The translations under genes were made by a program, and so were the position numbers. From Sycobia sp. Sy_11 (lineage: Eukaryota; Arthropoda; Insecta; Hymenoptera; Epichrysomallidae): 64,000 nucleotides of DNA. Each line of letters begins with the position of its first letter. The first letter of the stretch is position 1. Shown here piece by piece: positions 59,990 through 64,000 of the stretch. The notes below the pieces were generated by a model. That model was not told where the DNA came from. It worked only from the letters and a program-made list of their open reading frames with translations, and searched no databases. The DNA lies in assembly GCA_018907035.1 (NCBI GenBank), contig JACCIC010000353.1:124001-188000 (forward strand). Direction: 5' to 3'.

Positions 59990-62900
59990 GGTTTTTGGCC
60001 AAAAACAGTACCGAGACAGATATAATAACTTGCTATTCTGTTATTCTTTGATTTATTTACTAAAGTTCTAGTATTCAACATTATTACGTAAATTGCGTGA
60101 TTCGAGGTTGTTCTTATTGATTTTTTGAGTGACTTAAATGCTATTTAAGTGGCAGAGAATAGGTGATAATGTGTTCTGATGTTCTGATAACAGCTGAAAA
60201 CATTTGTTTCAGAGAAATCTCGGAATTCCGTAAGAGTCAATTCTCTTCTCCACGTTCATTAATAATATCGCTTCAGTACAAAACGCATAAATATATCATA
60301 TTCATTGCAAATGACGTGCCAATCTAAACGCAATTTCATATAAATAATGATAGTTCTGCATTACTAACTTTACATCATAACGTAACCTTTATTTTTAACT
60401 CAGTAATAACGAATAATTTACAAATTAATGCGTCAAAGACTGAAGCCATTGTACTTGAATGCCTTATAAGTTTGCTGAACATTAAATCCGTCTCACAGAT
60501 TATTCTTCTTAATTCGGACCTATTTACTTTTTATTTGCTTATCAGATTAATTTCATAAACGATCTCGATACACAACTTTAAGGTTATTGCAATGTATATT
60601 GTATATTATATTACACTAGATTAGTCAATACTGTTAGAATTGTCCTTTACGATTTAAAAATCGCTATATATAGTTTTAGTCTTAGTATATAAGTACACTA
60701 TTTTCTTTATTGTATCCAAATGAATAACAACGTGTGCAAGTTCTTCTATCTACCTATCTCCCTCTCCTGCTCCCCTATCTCTCCCACCCTCGTAATAAGA
60801 TCCATGCGTATCCTCTTCTGTCTAGCAGCTGGCATTAGAACAATGGGTTTTTGACCTAGAAAGTGCTTACACGCTGTTAGATATCCACGATTGGTATTTA
60901 GGGAGATCTAGTCACTAACATATGATCAATTCAAATATTTATTTTGGCAGGTTACTCCGCGTGCCTCAGAGAGTGCGCAGTAACCATTTTAAGGTCCATG
61001 AAAGAACTTAAGTTTATTACGTTCACTGGCTGACGTCTGTTGCAATAGCTGTACCTGTTCCTGAAATATCGGGATCGACACTCAGAGTAAGAGGCTACTA
61101 GCGGTCAGCAAGTGCTCCATTGCACATCACCAGCCGTGCGAGGCCTATTGCACATAAGTACTTCGTATATCGAAGAATTGCGCCTGATAAACCTGTTATG
61201 TTTTTTATATGTCCATCAAGTCATGCCCTGTATGCTGCACGCGCAGAGTTATTATAAGTATAATTTTATAGCAATTATTATTTTAGCGGTACTAAAAAAT
61301 GTATATAATTACGGCTTTTATCTCTCTGGATTGCGTGGACGTTTATTATGTCTTGTGAATTTAATGTAATAAATTGAATTTCTAGTCTTGAATATACAGA
61401 TATTATATTTATTACACATGAACATCTCCTCATTATATATGTAAATACAAATCAATAAATCATTATTATTAAGTAATAACCATATATTAAGTTACTCTTT
61501 ATGAAAGAAAAATTTATGAAACATATGAAAAATAATTCGACGTAGCTTACTTTTTAATTATTTTCTTATTAAAAAATGAAAACCTATTTAGTATATTTAA
61601 TAAATTAAAAAATACTGTTTAGAATACTTGATACTATCATTAAATCAGATATTTGATAGTTTATAGTTCCAACATTAAAATGGGACATATTAGATCTATA
61701 AATTCGTAATAAAACAATGTGGTTCGGCAAATAGTAAAAAGAAACATTAATATCTGGATCATAAGTTAAAAAAATAAAATTGAATAGTTTGTCGTGATTA
61801 TACGAGCGATAAAATATTACGAAATTAAAGTCACGAAGATCCGGTAATATTTTTTTTAAATGTGGATTTTAAAAAATATGTAATAAATAAAAACTTTTTA
61901 GAACGTAATTATTTATCGAAATAATTGGATTGAATATTAATTGTTCTTCATGTTATATATGTGTGTGCGCGCATGTTCAATTCTATGGGCAATTTGCATC
62001 ACCATTAAAAATCTAAAGCAATATCTATCATTCTATATTTATTGAAAATTGTTCAAAGAATAAATAATATACATATGAAAATATAAGATTATAATAAGGA
62101 AACTTCATAAAAGAATGATCCTATAGCAACTGAAATCCATATGCTAGACGAAAACACGAAAACTTTAAGGCTTTGAATTCATAATCGAAAGTATAAATCA
62201 TATTGTCTAAGCGTGCCACGTTGTTCTGATAAATTATAGTTGAACATAATTTAGCAAGATGCAGAACATCATCTGTCATTCGATCAAAAGTACATTTTAT
62301 AGTATAAGTTTACGAATTAGGAAATTCACACGTCTGAAAAGTATTATTTACAGAGTTAAAAAGACTATACATAAATTCAAATAAATAATAGTAACTAAAA
62401 ATTATTGAATTAAAACAGAAAAAATTATAAAATCTAACGACGAATCGGTATGACATAAACTAATTTCTTAAAAGATTACAGGTAATAAAAAGATGTGATA
62501 CATAACTAAATTTTCCAAAAATAATGGAAAAAATAAAATAAGATAACATCACTGATAAACAGCACAACTATAAATTAAAGCAATTTTTTTTACAAAATAG
62601 ATCGTATAATAGGTGGATTATTCTCTGATGATGTTCGCTATTGCTTGTAAACAAAGTAGAATTTAATAAAAGGTAAGGATAAAATTAAAATGAAAATTAA
62701 ATATTATTATATCTTTTTAAATTACATATTAGTAAGTAATTATTAACATATTAGTAGTTAATATTATTTTCATAGTATTTCAAAGAAAAAATAATTGAAT
62801 AAACTACTCTCGAGGAACAAGAAAACCAAAATTTTTGGATGAAGAGGTCGAATGAATCAAAATAATAATGAAAAGCAAAAGGACATTATGTACTAAAACT

Positions 62901-63263
62901 TATGACCACCAATTATACTCTACCTTATCACTACCAATTACAATTTATGACAACACTTACACTTTATAAATCTTCGATGGAAAATCGACAATGACAATTG
63001 TAAAGCAAAGAAATGACAATTGATCGCCGATATTTATGTACTACAATTACTTTACCGAATAGTATTTAACTATACTCAACAGGTGAAAATATGCTCTTAA
63101 ACCTTTAACAGTCCAAATGCAACTGGACATCATGCGGAATAGAACTTATATTTATAGAATCAGTCATAGTATAAAATACTGTTATTGATAGCGTATGTTG
63201 CAAAATCAAGTGTTTCTATTAAACTTCTAAAATTGTTTAACATTTTCTACACCTTTTATGAGC

Positions 63264-63302
<39 letters not shown>

Positions 63303-64000
63303 TCATCGTTTAAAAGTGGACGCGTTGTAGAAGTTCACCTTTGTGTCGTGACATTTTTTATTAGATACAATAAATGGAAACTTTTTTAGAAATTACTTAT
63401 CCCTGTAAATTGCGATTTCATATGCGTTAAAGTAATCAAATATCTATCAATATTACTTCCAAGAATACAGAATTTCACTCATACGATATTTCTGCATTTA
63501 TTAAATATCTTTTTAGTTCATAGTTTAAACAATGTTTAGTTCAGGTATGTACGTGTTCAGATATACGTGTAAATAAAAATAATCAGTTCTTAGGCAGTTT
63601 CTTGCATTAAACAAGCCTTTTTCCATACATAATTCAAATGCACTGCAAGTATCTCGCACGTAGTCTCAATTTCGATGTTCCGTTCCTGTATGTTTCAAAC
63701 GTAATTTGGTTCATTTTATTTTTAACTCTGGTTCTTCAATTCAACTTCAATCTTCAAAAGTGATATATTTATTAATTAAATTTTTTTTTCCAAATTCTTA
63801 ACAGTATTATGCGTTATCCTAAAGACGAAAAACTTCTAGAATATCAATTAATTCTATTCTATTCCAAGATTGAAATTTTTATGGAATCTTTTATTACATT
63901 TACTGTTTCTGGAGATTGAAGGGTGAGAAATTTAAAAAATTAAAAAACTATCACTTGCATCAGTAGTAAATTTTGATAGTTTCAATATTACTTGAATTAT
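59990..64000. other. AT-rich terminal stretch, no gene seen
   Basis: About 4 kb. A more balanced patch at 60750-61200 contains an imperfect palindrome GTTACT...AGTAAC (60952-60985). The 85-residue frame at 61112 is not recognised. The rest is AT-rich with (TA)n at 63267-63301. Confidence 0.4.
63267..63301. repeat. (TA)n microsatellite
   Basis: Uninterrupted tract. Confidence 0.97.

Noticed and set aside
59755..60081. Ser/Leu- and Arg/Glu-rich ORFs across the long CT repeat
   Set aside because: Pure microsatellite translation.
1..64000. tRNA, rRNA, CRISPR arrays, bacterial-type operons or prophage
   Set aside because: No A/B-box tRNA pattern, rRNA motif, regularly spaced repeat array or tightly packed ORF cluster was seen on reading both strands. 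A tRNAscan or Infernal run would be needed for a firm negative.

Overview
The window looks like nuclear DNA of an insect. A hymenopteran, perhaps an ant, is my best guess from general character: very AT-rich stretches alternate with sharply bounded GC- and CpG-rich blocks, simple-sequence repeats are dense, and there are mariner and non-LTR relics, a small (78-base) intron and no operon-like packing. The species assignment is inference. Nothing bacterial, viral or organellar was seen.

Protein-coding content is very low. The one gene I can support from promoter to stop is on the minus strand at 57242-58052. It has a TATA box, a short non-coding first exon, a 78-base intron and one coding exon for a 221-residue secreted protein. 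That protein has a signal peptide, a Lys/Asp/Asn-rich spacer, 18-base-unit coding repeats (KADTGN-type) and an eight-cysteine C-terminal module. I do not recognise its family. Elsewhere I see only isolated exon-like pieces. The best is 64 bases at 33388-33451, followed by a 23-base micro-exon at 17017-17039 and a possible terminal exon at 22196-22276. These would fit long introns or a gene-poor regulatory interval.

Layout: 1-24 kb is AT-rich sequence with GC/CpG-rich blocks (about 460-800, 2940-3420, 4640-4990, 5790-6190, 13.7-14.6, 17.0-17.75, 18.44-19.08 and 20.1-21.3 kb), an RT relic near 1.9 kb and a MITE at 12.0 kb. At 24.1-24.5 kb two tandem, diverged hairpin units lie just upstream of a TATA-type promoter. 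From 25 to 51 kb the alternation continues, with a mariner relic at 41.7 kb and a second MITE copy at 47.1 kb. The interval 52.2-56 kb is a transposon graveyard: a stem-loop repeat, a DD34D mariner on minus and an R1-like non-LTR element on plus. The secreted-protein gene follows at 57-58 kb, more mariner remains at 58.9-59.6 kb, and AT-rich sequence with no recognisable gene to the end.

Many long open frames in the window run through (GA)n, (CT)n, (TA)n or GC-rich low-complexity sequence. I treated these as chance.
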